Below, in pieces: positions 23,748-36,291 of a DNA stretch of 64,000 bases (positions are counted from its first letter, which is position 1; the number at the start of each line of letters is the position of its first letter). The DNA is from Hyalella azteca (Eukaryota; Arthropoda; Malacostraca; Amphipoda; Hyalellidae), in assembly GCF_000764305.2 (NCBI RefSeq), contig NW_025940701.1, forward strand, positions 558,294 to 622,293, in the 5' to 3' direction. The notes under the pieces were generated by a model, which did not search any database, had not been told where the DNA came from, and saw nothing but the letters and a program-made list of their open reading frames with translations. Both the position numbers and the translations under genes were made by a program.

Positions 23748-23835
23748 GGGGGGCCGGGTGGTCTAAGGCCGGAGGCCGGATTCAGGCCGGATTTGAAACT
23801 CAAGGCGTGGGTTCGATTGCTATTTATGACAAAAC
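23748..23835 (+). mobile_element. tRNA-Leu-like SINE head
   Basis: GGCCGGGTGGTCTAAGGC resembles the A box and D-arm of a leucine tRNA, and GTGGGTTCGATTGC resembles its B box. Spacing is expanded and the acceptor stem does not pair, so this looks like a tRNA-derived SINE rather than a functional tRNA. Confidence 0.5.
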
Positions 23836-24539
23836 CTTTCAAGTCCTACCCTATTCTTGGCACGGGGCTTGAAACCTGAATTTATTACAGATATGATGTT
23901 GTTTCAGCAAGTTTTTTTGGTTAGTAAATAGGAATATATTTATATAGAGAAATTATGAAAATTAAACCTAGTGTCATGCAATATTAGTGTCATCGACATT
24001 TGTGAGAAGGAAAGTGATTCTCACAAACAAAATATAATTACATAAAAACCTTTCAACGAATAAATGAGCATAAAAATTTTTAGAAGAGAACACTTATCAA
24101 TACGCTGGAATCTGCGTTAGGAGAGATTCGATCATTCAGAGCGGCAGTTAGGCTCGCTTCTAACCGAAAAATAATATGCAAATGCGAATATATGAATGAT
24201 TTCAATTCGAACGTATCTCGATCATCTCAAATTTGGCAAAGAGACTTTTCTCGAAATGTGTCTTAAATGTGTAAATCCTGCTTGCTACTTTTATGCAGCT
24301 ATTTTTACGAGTTTCAATAATAGTAAACATTATATTGTATTTTGCCTAGTACATGAACTATGATGATGAATGCTATTTAAGTTAAATATCATTTTCAATC
24401 TTACTAATTACTTATAATCGTGCAGGCTTGTGGTAAACTTCACAACTTGATAAATCTAACAAAGAAGATTAGCTGAGAAGACCTCTCGAGGTGTAGCAGA
24501 TAAGACCATTAGAGAATACCAGCACGAGAGGCTAGAGAG

Positions 24540-25214
24540 AAAACCAAAAGACAAATCCCATCCGGGGATACCATCCGAGAATACCGGCAGAAAAGACCAA
24601 AATATAAGTCCCTGCAGAAGATACCACTCGAGAACACTTATAGAGAAGACTAAAGGACAAATCCCATCCGAGGATACCATACGAGAATACCTGCAGAGAA
24701 GACCAAAATACAAATACCACCAGAGGATACCACCCGAGAATACCAGCAGAAAAGACCAAAAGACAAATACCACCAGAGGATACCACCCGAAAATACCTGC
24801 TAAGAAGACCAAAATACAAATACCACCAGTGGATACCACCCGAGAATACCAGCAGAGAAGACCAAAAGACAAATACCACCAGAGGATACCACCCGAAAAT
24901 ACCTGCTAAGAAGACCAAAATACAAATACCACTAAAAGATACCATTAGAGAAGACCAAAAGACAAATACTACCAAGGGAAACCATCCGAAAATACCAGCA
25001 GAGAAGACCAAAAGACAAATACCACCTGAAGATACCATCCGAAAATACCAGCAGAGAAGACCATATTTTAAAGACAAATACCACCAGAGGATACCATCCG
25101 AGAATACCTGCAGAGAAGACCAAAATACAAATACCACTAAAAGATACCATTAGAGAAGACCATAAGACAAATACAACCAAGGGAAACCATCCGAAAATAC
25201 CTACAGAGAAGACC
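24540..25214. repeat. About 53-bp minisatellite, 12 or so degenerate copies
   Basis: Units contain GAAGACCAAAAGACAAATAC, ACCACCAGAGGATACCA and CCGAAAATACCTGC. The minus strand is open in more than one frame through the array and would encode Trp/Phe/Leu/Val-rich repeats, which I regard as a by-product. The array ends exactly where the first candidate exon of the BCH-domain gene begins. Confidence 0.85.
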
Positions 25215-28200
25215 ATGTATCTGCCACCTCAGGACTCGGGTGCACTCCGTGGTTCTGCAGGTCCTACAGGAGTAATGGATCCACTCCGCTATCCCGTTCA
25301 CGTGAGTAAACATCCTTGCTTTAAATCACAAGCTTATGAATAATATCAGTTTCAAGAATCAGGTTAATAAATCTATATCAGAACAAGAGAAGTATCAACA
25401 AATTGCAATTAAATTCCGATTTTCATCCCATAATCTGAAATACTGAAGCATGAATTTTCATTTTCAACTAGATAATTTAAAATCTTGGTTGATTCGAACT
25501 GATGTACCAATAAAAAGAAGAATAAGTCGGTTTTAGGAGTTTTTAGAGAGCTTCTTTATTGTTTGAGACGGTTTTTGGCTGCCAAACTTGTCGAGGATTT
25601 TGAGGCTTCCAACATCTCAGCCCCGCCAATCCCTTCCCGGCATCAATCATGCCGATCTCGATCCGCCCTTTTCAGCCACTACCTTCCACACAACCAAAGA
25701 AGAAACGGAATCTTTCTATTTTATAGAAAGATTCAGTCTCTGTATTTAAAATTGATTTAATTTTTTGCGAGTGAAAATTATATAGTTTCTATATAAATCA
25801 TTGTCATGTTTTCATGGGTCACAGCAAATTCTTTCAAATAGCAGCCACCTAACTTTCAAATCGGAATCCAAAATAAACACCTTATTAAGATCTGTCAAAA
25901 TTCCTATCAAAACGGATATGAATACTCCAATACAGATATTTCATTATCATAGGACTAAATTGAAATAAGTTGAAACACGCTATAAATAACGTAAATATAT
26001 GAAAGAGAACACCAATTGTATGGGACTCCACGTGAAGTAAAGAGCTTAGTACAAAAGAAACCTTCATAGTGATGATTCACGAAGGTGAATATTAGTTCAA
26101 AATAAAGAATTTCAGGTCGAACCGTACGGCCAAATTAAGCAGCACCGATCCGACTACAGATTCAACAATCTCTCCATGATTATGCGGGAGATTCTGTCAA
26201 ATTAAATAATTCGTTTTTATTGCCATTTCTGCAGAATGGTGAATTATTGCCAACCACCGGAGGCTTGTCTAGCATAGATGAGGAAGAGCTGAGCATAAGA
26301 GAAGAGAAGTCTCCTAACTCCTCCTCTTCAATACTCACTCAAAGATCATTGAAAGCGGTAACAAATCTACCTCTTCAGTCTTCAACTTCAATTTTGTCTC
26401 CACTGGGAGAAGTTTCCTCCTCTTCTACCGACCCGTCAAACGTCACGGTTCTGAACATCAATTCGAGTAGTGGAAAAAGCGGCGGAGTGTCTAAGAGACA
26501 ACCTTCAGACTTGGGAAGTTGGTCTTCTGACAGGTCTAAGCAAGAAGTTGCAAGAACTCGGAGGGAAAGACCACCTATAACAAAACTTATTAATAATCAA
26601 GTGCCTCAAAAACATACGTCTATTAACAAACCTCAAGATTCCGTCGCTGAATTTGCTTCTAGTCTAACCAATGCCTTGCTGGAAACCAAGGATCTCGAGA
26701 CCGTGGATCTGAACGACTCCACCGTTTCTCCAGACTTTATTCAGCAACATTTCAATGATTTATCGATGAAGACCTGTAGTCCATGCGATGATGATTCTTC
26801 TGAATGGAAATTTAATCCCAGCGACATTAATAGCAAGGAGAAAAAGAGACTCCCCAAAACGCCCGCACCTTCCGTCGATCACAGTGGCTTTATAAGTTCT
26901 CAGCATCGACTTGAGAGAAACAAGATGTCCTTCCCTCTCCACAGCCTTGACTTTTCTCTACCCGAGTCTACAGTTTATGAGCCAGAACCTGGTGAGTTAC
27001 GTATCTCGATGCAATACACTGCACTTTACTTATCCCACTGATCTCAGTATCTCTGCGATTAGTTATTTTTTTTCTTGCTGATCGACTACTACTAGTCGAC
27101 TACTAGTCGACTACTTGTACAAGTCGACTTTTTATATACATATATGTCGTAAATTATTGTACATTATTAGTCCGTTATGCGGAATATCTGCAAAGAAGCC
27201 ATGATTATTAATGGAAAATAATTTTCAATTTGAATTTGAATACAGAGTACAATTTCTGGTAAGTCAAGAATCATGTAGTAAAATATTTGAGCTTTGAGCT
27301 TCAGTTGAGTTACATCTTTTAGTTGATTTCCCGAGCTCCCCGGGAGCCTTGAGGGCTTCAGCGAGCGGCTTGAGGTTAGCAGAGGAGGAGGAGGAGGGGG
27401 GAATTGTGTCGCCATGTGGAGAGAATGATTGCGTCTACTCCGCTGTGGCGTCTCCACCTGATGGTCTCGTCGCCATGAGGAAGACCGTCCCATCTGCCTC
27501 AGGTGCGGGAAGTAGTGATGGTGGTCAGGAAACAGAATTTTAACGAATGTATACATTTTATTTTGTGCAAGTTTGATTGAAGACCATAACAAGAAGATTA
27601 TTAATAAAAAGCATGCTCTGCTCAAACTTGCATAAAAGAAAAGCTTCTGCCGAACTACACCAATCTTATTTTATTTGTACTTTCTGTAAACTATTTTAGG
27701 AAACAGATGTGACACTCGCAAGTCCAAGTAATCACATTCAGAGGAATTAATGGGTTATATTTTCCAAATAATAAGTTAATAACTCACTTTTTGGACGTAG
27801 TGCTGATACATCTTTTGCCGGGCAAAATTTGTTTAAGATGACCCACACAAATGAAAGAAATGTATAGCTATTCTGACAAAGTCTTCACATTTATTTGAAT
27901 GCAGGTAGTGGTCAGCAGGAGCCGAAGACGTACAACAACTTGGACTCGAGAACACAAGGCAGACGTAAGAAGCTCTCCGTCAGAGACTCTACGTCACCAA
28001 ATGACAACTTCGAAGACGATCATGAGTCTCTATCGTCCCTTGACGACAATGATGAAGGCGATGACGTTGCACAAATGTTGTCTCAAGAGCACCTGAATGA
28101 AATGCTCACCCCTGACGACATCAACACGCCGGACGAGCTTGAGGAGTCAATCATGGAGAGTGAGTAGCGTCATTTTACTAATCCTTACATTCAATATATG

Positions 28201-31200
28201 ATTATGTAAACATTTGGATAATTTACAATCCATCACGTAAGGTGCAGAAGCATGATCTGCACAAACTCTCGGGGTTTTACCTGGATAACAATTGCCTTAG
28301 TGAATGTGAATGAAAATTTTTCACCATGAAAATTTTTAGCCGAAAACTCTCGGGACTTTACCCGGATAATAATTGCCTTAGTGAATGTGAATGAAAATTT
28401 TTCACCATGACAATTTTTAGCCGAAAACTCTCGGCTACCTGGATAACAATTGCCTTGGTGAATGTGAATGAAAAGTTTCCAACACGAGAATTTTTAGCCG
28501 AAAATTTCTGTTACTTTGTCGGTGCAGGACTTGGCCCCAACAGCCCGGACCATCCGGGCCGAGGGGGCGGCGCTGCGCCGGACGACAGCGCCTCTTTCCG
28601 CGCTGTCGTCATCCAGGGCATCGAGCGCAGGATAGACATGCAGGTAATTCTAGTGCATTTTCACATTTATGGAAAAAAGACGCTATTGTGCTCGTCATGT
28701 CCGTCCGTTTGTCCGTCCGTCCGTGACTACGTTTTCGTCGACGAGAAAATGCGCTCTCTGTCACTCACTGCAGTGAGTACTGAGTTATATTTTTTATAAA
28801 GTTTCCTATATTACTGAATTAATATGAGTGTTATTTTGCTTTAATATAAATGTAATGAACCTTCCTTATTATTATTACCTTCTAGTGATATGTTAAAGCG
28901 CCGAATGTATAATTTTTTTTATTGAAAAATAACGCAATGATACGGCCAAAGATACCAACAGATTTTTTAATTCATCATTTTATATCAGAATCCCATGTTC
29001 ACAGGCTATTCCCTTCTATGGTATTAATAATCTTTAATTTTTAAACCCTAATTAATCGGACTATATATGGATGCAGCCTTTAATGAAGGTTGAACATAAT
29101 CTTTTTGGAAACAAATGGTAAAAGTTTCCAATAATTCACTTACTCTCATAACCCAACCTAATTCTAATACTTACTATCTCCCTCGCATCTCTCAAAAAAT
29201 TTATACAACAGGTAATAGAGCCATATAAAAAATTAGAAGGTTCAAAAGTTCCAAACAATTCATCTGTTCTTATCACCTAACCTATTTCTAATCCTTACTA
29301 TCTCCCTCGCATCTCTGAAAGAATTTATTCAACAGGTCATCGAGCCGTATAAAAAATTAGAAGGTTCAAAAGTTCCAAACAATTCATCTGTTCCTATCAC
29401 CTAACCTAATTCTACTACTTACTAGCTCCCTTGCATCTCTCAAAGAATTTATTCAACAGGTCATCGAGCCGTATAAAAAAGTGCTGAGTCATGGCGGGCA
29501 TCTGACGAGCGGTGAAGCGATCATCGTCTTCTCGGCCTGCTTCCTGCCTGACCGAGCACGTCATGACTACGACTACGTCATGGACCATCTCTTCATGTGG
29601 GGTCCCAGCACTCATGTCATTCATGACTAACTTTATTCATGACTAACTTTATTCATGATTAATTTTATTCATGACTAACTTTATTCATGACTAACTTTAT
29701 GCATGATTAATTTTATTCATGACTAACTTTATTCATGACTAACTTTATTCATGATTAATTTTATTCATGATTAACTTTATTCATGATTAGCTTTATTCGT
29801 GACTGACATTATTCATGACTGACATTATTCATGACTGACATTATTCATGACTGACATTATTCATCACTCACATCATTCAGGATTAACTTTATTCATGCCT
29901 GACATTATTCATGCCTTTGCGGTTAAAAAAAAATTATTTCTTAATTACACAATAGGCGGTGTACAATCTATGAGATGAAGATCGTGACATTGATTGCATG
30001 ATGTGCTGTGATGATCATTTAACTAATAGTTAATTCAGTTTTTAGGTAAGTCATAAAATTTCATCATTCGAAAAATCATCATCTTTGTGGTTGTTGTTAT
30101 CATGTTTATTATACTTTTTTATCGCTATTATTAGTATTGAAAAAATCGGAGCTTAGTCTGGCAATAGCTTTTAACCTTAATTTCATACAATTCATAAATT
30201 TGCACATTTGCATAACGTGGTTCCAACGAAATGGATGCATGGCAATTCCGATAGAATGCAATTTTAACTTTAAATTAGTTCAATTAAATATTAAATGAAG
30301 ATTACCCGATTTATTTTTTTAATATAATGTCATTTTAACCTTAAAAATTATTCTTATTTATGATATATGCTCAGAAATTGCCATAAAATGTAATTTTAAT
30401 CGAAATTAATCTGATTGAATATTAAATGAAGATTACCTGATTGATTTTATAAGAATAAAATGTTATTTTAACAATATATTCATCTGATTTATATTTAGAT
30501 TCTTCAACTAAAATGTAATTTTAAGTGGAAATTAATTCGATTAAATAATAAATGAAGATTACGCGATTAATTTTTTTAAATGTACAATGTTATTTTAATA
30601 TTAAATTCATCTGCTATATTACTTAATTATGATGAAGGGATTGATTATTAAAGTATATACGGCGCAGGTATGTGTTGACGGCGCTAGACCAGTTGATCGC
30701 TGAAGACTACGTGCTGGTCTACCTGCACGGTGCCACCACGCGCGCCAACATGCCTTCCTTCAGCTGGCTCAAGGTCTACATCCACGCGATATTCTGTTAT
30801 ATCCATACAGTATTCTGTAATATCCAAACAATATTCTGGAATATCCACGCAATATTCTGTAATATCCAAACAATATTCTGTAATATCCAAACAATATTCT
30901 GGGATACCCACACAATATTCTGTAATATCCAAACAATGTCCCAGAATATCTTCGCAATATTCTGGAATATCCGAACAATATCGTGGAATATCCTCAGAAT
31001 ATCCTGGAATATCCACACAATATCCTAGACCAAGAATTTATCTAGTGAAACAGTAAAGCTTAAGTCAAAATATACAATCAACTTTATTCATATCTTGTTA
31101 CAAATTAAATTGAATAATATTTTTTAGCGATACAATTACGTTTTTTAACAAGTTTCAATTTTTAAACATAACGTAAGATTAATAATAATTACACTTGATA

Positions 31201-33096
31201 TCAGCAATACATGCGCAACTAATTTTGTGATGGTTTGCTGTCAGTTTTTTATAAATGATAACATAAAAATGGCGATGACGAGGTTTCTCTGTTTCAGCGA
31301 TGCTATCAAATGATAGACCGGCGACTGAGGAAGAACCTACAGGCGCTCTACCTCGTGCATCCAACCTTCTGGGTTAAGACTGTCGTCGTAATGATCAGGC
31401 CCTTTGTGAGGTCAGTATATAAATATATAAATGTATATATTTATAGTATATATACTCAAACATTTCTCACGCTAGGACCGGGCACTAAGAGAGAACCTGC
31501 ACGTCTCTATGTTGGAAAAAACGGTAAAAAACGGTCTCACCGGCGTTCTAGCGGCTGGACGTCAAGTGAAAATAGACCGTTTATACTTTTTTCAGATGTT
31601 GTACAGGTTTCTAGTGTTAAATTTGAATAAAAACGGTCATGCGGTGTTTCTTTTCACGTTCCGGCTGGCCCGCCACTTTAACGGTGATTTTTCTAACAGT
31701 GTACACGCACGAAACCTGCGACGTCACCACACGTACGTAATCAATGACCTGTCTCATGTACGGAATGCTTTGCATATACCAGCATGAACAGCGGTTTCAG
31801 TCAAAACATCTCAACCTAAGCCATTGCTCGTGTGGGGGTGAGACCCAATTTGATTTCGCAGGATCGATACTTGAGTATCGATCCTACGACCTAATATCGA
31901 CCTTATCTTGATAGCCTTTAAAACGTCGATATCGTCTAAAAATCTCATTACTGTCCATTATGTCTGCCAGCTGCTCTATGTCAGTGAATTATATGTAATG
32001 TACGCTATGTAATCATTCTGTTACAATAGTGAGTCAACGACCAATTCATGAATTCATGCATTCATTTATAATTATATGCGAAAAAAATGAAATCGCACAC
32101 GAAAACCTCAGGAGGTAATGAATCAAGCTATAAAAGAGGCACATGGGTGATAATTACTCTACGGTAATTATTCGAGTGCCAGGAGATTTATTACAAAGTT
32201 TAAGTGAGTCTAGGATATGCTAAACAATATTCGTATAATAATGTATGTAATATTAGCACATGGGTCAACTTGCGGTTATTTCCCGGTCTTGTATTTGAAA
32301 CTTTTGATGTAATTTAAACGACTAATTTACCAAAATTATTGATAAATGCAATTAAGATGCAGTTAATAGAAGCAAATTTTCGTTTTATTTTGGATCCAGC
32401 GCGAAATTCTCCCGCAAGCTGCGATTCGTCGACAGTCTACGGGACCTGTCCGCCCTCATCCCCATGGAGCAAGTGTGCATACCGAGCAGGATCAAGCAGT
32501 GAGTTGGGATACACCTGCCAGTGAATAAGATATATTTGATTCATATACACTTTTATTATTATGGATGAGCGTATGGAATATTTTATTACATAATTATGTA
32601 ATGAGTTGTCGGCATTTACGTCGACGCTTCAATCTGCAGTCAATCTCTAAGAAAATAAGTAAAAGTTCATAATAAGATAATAATAAGAAAATAATAATAA
32701 TATAATAAGTTCATAATAATAGTTCATAATAAGAAAATTATTATGAACTAACCATGAAATTAGGAATTCGATTAGTCCTAAGTAATAATTTTTGTCAAGC
32801 GGAAAGGGTAACTGAAATACTGGGTTGCAATAACACTTAACATCAACATTGTGAACTCTAAACTACAGATTTTTCGCTGGAAGCGGAGTGAGAAAAATAG
32901 TCCTTATTTACTTGATCACACATTACGTGAATATGTCAAGTCGTTAAGTTTTGTTAATATGAATATGTCAAGTGTTAAGTTTTGTGCTCTAGGAGACATC
33001 ATTAATAAAATAACCAATCTGTTTTCTTCTCTGTGCAGGTACGACGACATAAGGGAGAGTTTGTTGAAAAAAGAGCCATCTAATTCTGGTAAATAG
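25215..33096 (+). CDS. BNIP2/caytaxin/PRUNE2-family protein with C-terminal BCH (CRAL-TRIO-like) domain
   Basis: Proposed exons: 25215-25301 (start candidate), 26235-26991, 27323-27502, 27905-28159, 28528-28643, 29460-29596, 30668-30773, 31298-31410, 32400-32498 and 33039-33096. All have GT-AG borders and consistent phases, totalling 1908 nt (635 residues plus TAG). The first half is Ser-rich and acidic, probably disordered. It includes GRRKKLSVRDSTS and a TPDDINTPDELEE stretch like the pre-BCH region of BNIP2. The last five exons give the BCH domain: VIEPYKKVLSHGG, ACFLPDRARHDYDYVMDHLF, EDYVLVYLHGATTRANMPS, CYQMIDRRLRKNLQALYLVH, KFSRKLRFVDSLRDLSALIP and MEQVCIPSRIKQ. BCH proteins are cytosolic scaffolds that bind small GTPases, kinesin light chain or each other; the specific partner here is unknown. 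Exons 2-10 are well supported. The 29-codon first exon abuts a minisatellite and is less certain, and 27323-27502 (60 codons) could be a cassette exon. Confidence 0.88.
28262..28510. repeat. About 80-bp tandem repeat, three copies, in intron 4 of the BCH gene
   Basis: Each unit contains GAAAACTCTCGG, GGATAACAATTGCCTTAGTG and GAATGTGAATGAAAATTTTT. The array ends just before the acceptor at 28527. Confidence 0.85.
28652..28797 (-). mobile_element. Palindromic repeat family copy 7
   Basis: Reverse-orientation copy whose end lies only about 8 bp after the splice donor of the BCH-gene exon 28528-28643. Its terminal module is slightly degraded (CTAGTGCATTTTCACA). Confidence 0.85.
29100..29480 (+). 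repeat. About 122-bp tandem duplication copying a splice acceptor and exon start
   Basis: Three successive blocks contain the pyrimidine-rich end, CAACAG and the first bases of the exon: GTAATAGAGCC (29215), GTCATCGAGCC (about 29337) and the true exon start GTCATCGAGCC (29460). Only the last continues into GTGCTGAGTCATGG and the BCH coding sequence. The two earlier ones run into ATTAGAAGG, so they are decoy acceptors. Confidence 0.85.
29617..29915. repeat. 16-bp minisatellite in intron 6 of the BCH gene
   Basis: About 18 copies of ATTCATGACTAACTTT and variants (GATTAATTTT, GACTGACATT). It starts about 20 bp after the donor at 29597. Confidence 0.88.
29930..30667. other. Remainder of BCH-gene intron 6
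   Basis: Very AT-rich, with loose repeats of AAATTAATTCGATTAAAT-like segments each about 100-120 bp apart (30270, 30405, 30530). No exon seen. Confidence 0.45.
30779..31027. repeat. 21-bp minisatellite in intron 7 of the BCH gene
   Basis: About 11 copies of ATCCAAACAATATTCTGTAA-like units. The period is a multiple of three, so frames remain open on both strands without being coding. It begins about 5 bp after the donor at 30774. Confidence 0.88.
31511..31703 (+). mobile_element. CACTGTTAG-family MITE copy A
   Basis: Bounded by GTTGGAAAAAACGG and TTCTAACAGTGTA with the shared core AAACGGTCTCAC, GGCGTTCTAGCGGC, TCAGATGTTGTACAG, TAAAAACGGTCATGCGGTGT and CACGTTCCGGC. It is related to copies at 62459-62674 and 63044-63244 and lies in intron 8 of the BCH gene. 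Confidence 0.75.
31720..32399. other. Remainder of BCH-gene intron 8
   Basis: Contains an imperfect inverted repeat near 31860-31887 (AGGATCGATACTTGAGTATC, then GATCCTACG). No exon seen. Confidence 0.4.
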
Positions 33097-36000
33097 GGAA
33101 GAAACAAGGTACAAGAAACAAGGTTATAACAATAAATATTAAAGGGAAGACTGGACATACACAGGAAAGCGATACTGAAACATTGAACTGACACATGGAA
33201 TTGCGAGAAATGGATACGGTGACCAGAACATCAATAACACCAGATTTTGATTGACAATCTTAAATTGAAATAGAAACAAATCTAATAACAAATCATTAGG
33301 CACTAAGCTTGAAACACATCTTCAAATTCAAACACATCATCCAAAGTTCACTTCTGTCAGAAAGAATTCCTCACAATTAGAGCCTCTAGTTTAGAATTTA
33401 CCAGGAAAGTTAATTTTTTCAAAGAGCAAAATTTTTTTCGTTTCCCAGTGGGTCTGAAGGATCTGACCAGATGTTGTGGAAGCATTGCATGTAAATATTC
33501 TATTGTATGCGCCTGCGTCTAAACCATTTCTTACCAAGTGGTAGTGCCTTTGTAAAGAAGATACGAGCATAAAGTGTGGTCGTTTGGTGACATGACCTTA
33601 TAGTTAATTAGATGCTATAGCAATTAATGACTCAATTAGAGACTCGTTAAGGCTATGTAGAAAATGTAATATAATTCATAATTACATGCAGGTTCACCGA
33701 TAATTGATGTCCTGTGACCTCCTTAGTAGATTAACGTATGATATGATAAACCAAGAGAAGGCTCATAGTGTTATTTAAATAATATACTTTAGTGGTTTAA
33801 ATTATGACAAGTTTAGAGGCACGGCCGTTCAACGTCGACGGCTTGTGGTGAGATTATTCTTATTAATTATCAAAATATGAGATTTGCTGCGTCTACTTGA
33901 GTAAAACCTGCTAAACAAACACGACAAAATATGTCAAGTTTTACATGTCAATATGTACACAAATCTAATTAGCGTGTATTATAATCATGGATGATAAAAT
34001 TTAAACGAAATAAGAAACTCTCAATACAACTTTATTATTTATGAGTGTTTATATCGATGTGGTAAACATAAATCGTCGTGATAACATAAATCGTCGTGAA
34101 ATATGGGCATGAGATGGGTACAAAAAATTGCATTCTCGTTTTCAAAGTCAGACCAAATGATTTACATACTCGAAATTTAATTAGATGTACATGCTAAACA
34201 AAGCGTTATTTTGGTTCAAAAGCGTTATTACTAATTCGTTTTATATTTAAAACGTGTATCAGATAGTGAGTGTGTGTGTTGGTGTCTGTCTAACAGCGGT
34301 CATTGTATCATGGTATCTGCGTCGCTGTATCTTATCTGACCAATAAACAACAGGGGCAGCTTTCAGAGACTTTCGTTCGGAGGTCCTACGTAAGAATTAC
34401 ATCAATTTTACCATCTATTTGATATATGTCATAGGAAAACATTGATAGAAATTTACTAGTTCAGGTTCGGTTGCTGCTCGGTTAACCTACCTATTAAGAC
34501 TCACTACCTCCCGAGCGAGGCCAGGATTACGTAGCAGTAATATTTACTAGTTAAGTTTAATTTTAAACGTGTTAATCCAAGTCCATACGTATAGACTTCA
34601 TATAGTGAAGGAAGAAGTGCTGGAAAAATGTTTATGAAAGCAAAATGAATGACCCATGAGCCTCGGATCCAATCTTTCTTTCCTATATTTTACAATTTCT
34701 TCATAAATTATTGTCTCACTTCCGGAAACTTTATAATACGTCGCGTCGAAAAGCTAAAACGTTTTCGACCCAGTTTACCCTTATACTTCCATGTTTACAT
34801 TTTATTTTTGAGTACGCATAATTATCATAAAATTTTCTCGCTTGGCCCTCATTTGTTTAACAATTGAAAAGTTCAATTTGAACTAAACTGCGCATTATCC
34901 ACTGAAAGCTCGTGACGATACGAAAGTAGCGTAAATTGCCGACAGTTCTCCTTAGATATCGATGAATAATGTTTCTAATAATTTTAGTTGAAAAAATACT
35001 GCAATGAAATTAACCAAGATTTCGTCTTCTGTTAATTACAGTGTTAATAGGTAATTAGTTAATTACTAATTGAAATGTGATTGAACAAAAGAAAAGTATT
35101 CTCCGTCCGTTGATGTTATATGTAAAGAATTATTTTTTCATTTTTATTTCAATTAACATTAGTTTGCTGGTCCTGTACACGTTTGTGTAACTGGTAACGA
35201 TGAATACAACTAGTGATGAATAATTTGTCAAATATTATATTATGCATTCAGTTTCATGATATTTAGTATTCGCAGTATTGTAGGTCATTTTGTTGCGATA
35301 CATCTTTAAAGCCATACATGATAAGAAAGATTATTTATAATAGCTAACTATAGGAATGCCCCTGAATGTAGCAAAAGAATTGTATGGTCAATATTTATCG
35401 TTTGCGCCAATTCCTCTATTAGGTCGTGGATTCTCTATTGATGGTATATGATTTGATTTAAAGAATTAAACATTGGCAGAATCTCTTGCGATAAGTCACA
35501 TTGATACAGTTTATTTCTGTACATGCGTCCCACAAATAAATAGCAGTCATTCCAAGAACTTAATAGACATTTAGGAAGTTCCTTAGAATTTGCGCAAGGA
35601 ATACGATTGAAAATATTTTAGAGTAGCTCAATTATCTGATGAGTTAATAGTGATGAGCCTACACGGTAAATACAGAGCGCTCACTTGTCCGTATAATATT
35701 GTGAACGCTCCGTATAATATTGTTCCGTATAATGTTCTTAAAAACACTACAGGCCGCAGCTGCGAACGAGAAAAGTGGAAGTTTGTGTTATGTGTTTGTG
35801 TGTCCTGGGTGAATGTGTTCAATCAATAAAACTGTTGAACATGTATTTGTATTTTATTTAAATTGATTTCATAAGTGATGAACAACGATGCCTGCACTAG
35901 AGCCAGTGTCTAGTTTCTACGATCTTTGAAATACCTGCATTGATTTCACCGGGAAAAGGATTAAGGAAGGAATTGGTTTTCAATACGACAGCATTCCTAT

Positions 36001-36290
36001 TAAATAGTAAACAAATCTTTAGGAGACATTATATTAGTGGTCATTATCTTTGTAAATTGTCGACAAAAAGAATGCAGTGTGTAGTTTATGTCTGAATTAC
36101 ATCGTTGTTGCTGAAGCAATGGCTTGATCTTGCACAGTTAAATTGACCTGAAACCATTTGCAATTGAGAATCATTGATTCAACACAAAAAATATATAATG
36201 AAATATTATATAATTAAAACAACAACAAAATAGTGCCAAAATATCCGCGAAATAATCCCGAATAAGTGTCTAGTAATTGAGGTTAGGTCC
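33097..36290. other. Intergenic stretch between the BCH gene and the receptor cluster
   Basis: AT-rich with no exon, domain or tandem array that I can support. It would include the BCH-gene 3' UTR at its left edge. Confidence 0.45.
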
Positions 36291-36291
36291 A

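Noticed and set aside
23748..23835. Functional tRNA-Leu gene
   Set aside because: The acceptor stem does not pair, the anticodon arm cannot be placed and the A-to-B box spacing is wrong.
24456..25216. Long minus-strand frames encoding Trp/Phe/Val/Leu-rich repeats, up to 201 codons
   Set aside because: They lie entirely in the 53-bp minisatellite and overlap in several frames. The hydrophobicity follows from the repeat unit, and there is no conserved domain or independent start context.
30672..31056. Overlapping frames of 69-118 codons on both strands
   Set aside because: Only the first 35 codons on plus belong to a real exon (30668-30773). The rest is the 21-bp intronic array.
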